In this document: piece after piece, positions 4,831 to 5,489 of the stretch | Layout of the letters: each line of letters opens with the position of its first letter | How positions within the stretch are numbered: the first letter of the stretch is position 1 | Assembly (NCBI GenBank): GCA_013425425.1 | Contig: JACCLJ010000067.1 | Coordinates: forward strand, 1-5,489 | DNA length: 5,489 nucleotides | Direction of reading: 5' to 3' | Origin: Microcaldota archaeon | Lineage (GTDB): Archaea; Micrarchaeota; Micrarchaeia; Anstonellales; Bilamarchaeaceae | Translations under genes and position numbers: made by a program | The notes under the pieces: generated by a model | Told to the model about the DNA's origin: nothing | Database searches by the model: none | The model's input: only the letters and a program-made list of their open reading frames with translations

Positions 4831-5489
4831 AGCCTATATGCGTATAAAAAGATTCGAATTTTTCCTTTTTCAGCGCCAGCGTTATTCCCTGCACGGCTAT
4901 CTTGTCCCTCGCGAGCGCTATGCAGCATCCTCCGCCACCGCCGCCGGTCAGTTTCGCGCCCAAGGCTCCTGCACTAAGCATTATCTTTATGACCTTATCG
5001 TTCAATTCGTCGGAAACGCCTATCTCAGAAAGGAGCGCCTGGTTCTCGTTCATCAGCTTCCCCATCTCCTCCACCTTTCCCTTCTCGATGGCCGTCTTTC
5101 CCCTGTAAACGAGGTCCGAAACCTGGTCCGCAAGCTGCGCCCATTGCGCTTCATCCTCTTCCTTGTATCTTTTCACCGCCTCAACCATCTTCCGCGTCGC
5201 GCTCAGCTTTCCGGTGAACCCGATTACGATATCCAGCCGCTTTCCCGCATTTATCTTCTCGAAAAAGCTTTCTCCGGTCCCTTTCCTGAATAATATTATG
5301 CCGCCGTAAGTCGCCATTACGTTGTCTATGCCGGAAGGATTTCCATGGAATGCCTTTTCGCCTTCATAGGCATACCTGTTGACCTGCTCGTCAGTCAGCA
5401 CCGTCCCCTTCTCTTCTGCAACCGCCCTTACAAGCCCGACGCAGAATGCGGCGGAGGAACCCAGCCCGCCAAACGTAGGCAAATCTCCA
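4829..5489 (-). CDS. mvk: Mevalonate kinase, C-terminal two thirds (cut by window edge)
   Basis: This enzyme phosphorylates mevalonate with ATP in the pathway to isoprenoids, which in archaea supplies membrane lipids. The visible 219 residues hold GHMP motif 2 (PTFGGLGSSAA, residues 4-14 of the visible part) that binds ATP phosphates. They also hold FHGNPSGIDN (47-56) with catalytic D55 and the C-terminal KLTGGGGGG motif 3 (179-187). The HGxPSGIDN wording separates mevalonate kinase from galactokinase and homoserine kinase. About 95-105 N-terminal residues, including the substrate-binding N-terminal motif, lie beyond the window; the frame is open to base 5489, so a TTG start at 5482 is not credible. 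The gene ends with TGA at 4831-4829, 71 nt before the regulator gene. No functional link to the transporter is evident. Confidence 0.93.
   Translation of the reverse strand, partial: GDLPTFGGLGSSAAFCVGLVRAVAEEKGTVLTDEQVNRYAYEGEKAFHGNPSGIDNVMATYGGIILFRKGTGESFFEKINAGKRLDIVIGFTGKLSATRKMVEAVKRYKEEDEAQWAQLADQVSDLVYRGKTAIEKGKVEEMGKLMNENQALLSEIGVSDELNDKVIKIMLSAGALGAKLTGGGGGGCCIALARDKIAVQGITLALKKEKFESFYTHIG

Noticed and set aside
5480..5482. TTG start for the mevalonate kinase within the window
   Set aside because: The frame stays open to base 5489 and the family needs about 100 more N-terminal residues, so the gene is cut by the window and does not start here.
1..5489. tRNA, rRNA, CRISPR array or defence system
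   Set aside because: I saw no tRNA-like cloverleaf, no rRNA-like stretch, no regularly spaced repeats and no nuclease or toxin-like proteins in either strand.

Overview
The window looks like a piece of an archaeal chromosome. Signs of this are a mevalonate-pathway GHMP kinase, TTTATAAA-type TATA boxes about 25 nt ahead of starts, GGTGA-type ribosome binding sites, a winged-helix regulator of a type common in archaea, and a COG1361-like (S-layer/CARDB-type) surface protein beside a MacB-like ABC transporter. The lineage cannot be fixed from this sequence; an uncultured euryarchaeal or DPANN-type archaeon is only a guess. Every gene I accept lies on the minus strand, so the reading order runs from high to low coordinates.

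Layout in reading order: (1) the 3' part of a mevalonate kinase gene (5489-4829); (2) a short intergenic region with a possible promoter and a tandem 8-bp repeat (4758-4828); (3) a two-gene regulatory unit, a 102-aa winged-helix protein (4757-4449) overlapping a 146-aa four-helix membrane protein (4483-4043); (4) a promoter/operator module with a perfect 6+1+6 palindrome and a TATA box (3992-4037); (5) a compact operon of four genes: a previously overlooked 36-aa single-helix membrane protein (3971-3861), an ABC ATPase (3864-3133), a signal-peptide-bearing, C-terminally anchored surface protein with Ig-like repeats (3127-1520) and a MacB/FtsX-type permease (1504-260); (6) a second, nearly identical copy of the promoter/operator module (193-238); (7) the start of a small exported or membrane-anchored protein (161-1), cut by the window edge.

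The most interesting point is the 46-bp promoter/operator module. It occurs twice in direct orientation with 42 of 46 bases identical, and in both copies the gap between palindrome and TATA box is exactly 24 bp. This suggests that one transcription factor controls both the ABC operon and the next unit. The adjacent winged-helix/membrane-protein pair is the obvious candidate regulator. My working model, an inference, is a membrane-sensing regulator that switches on an exporter-like MacB complex. In this complex a membrane-anchored COG1361-type protein stands where Gram-negative bacteria have the MacA adaptor, together with a tiny membrane subunit and a small exported protein. Substrate and signal are unknown.
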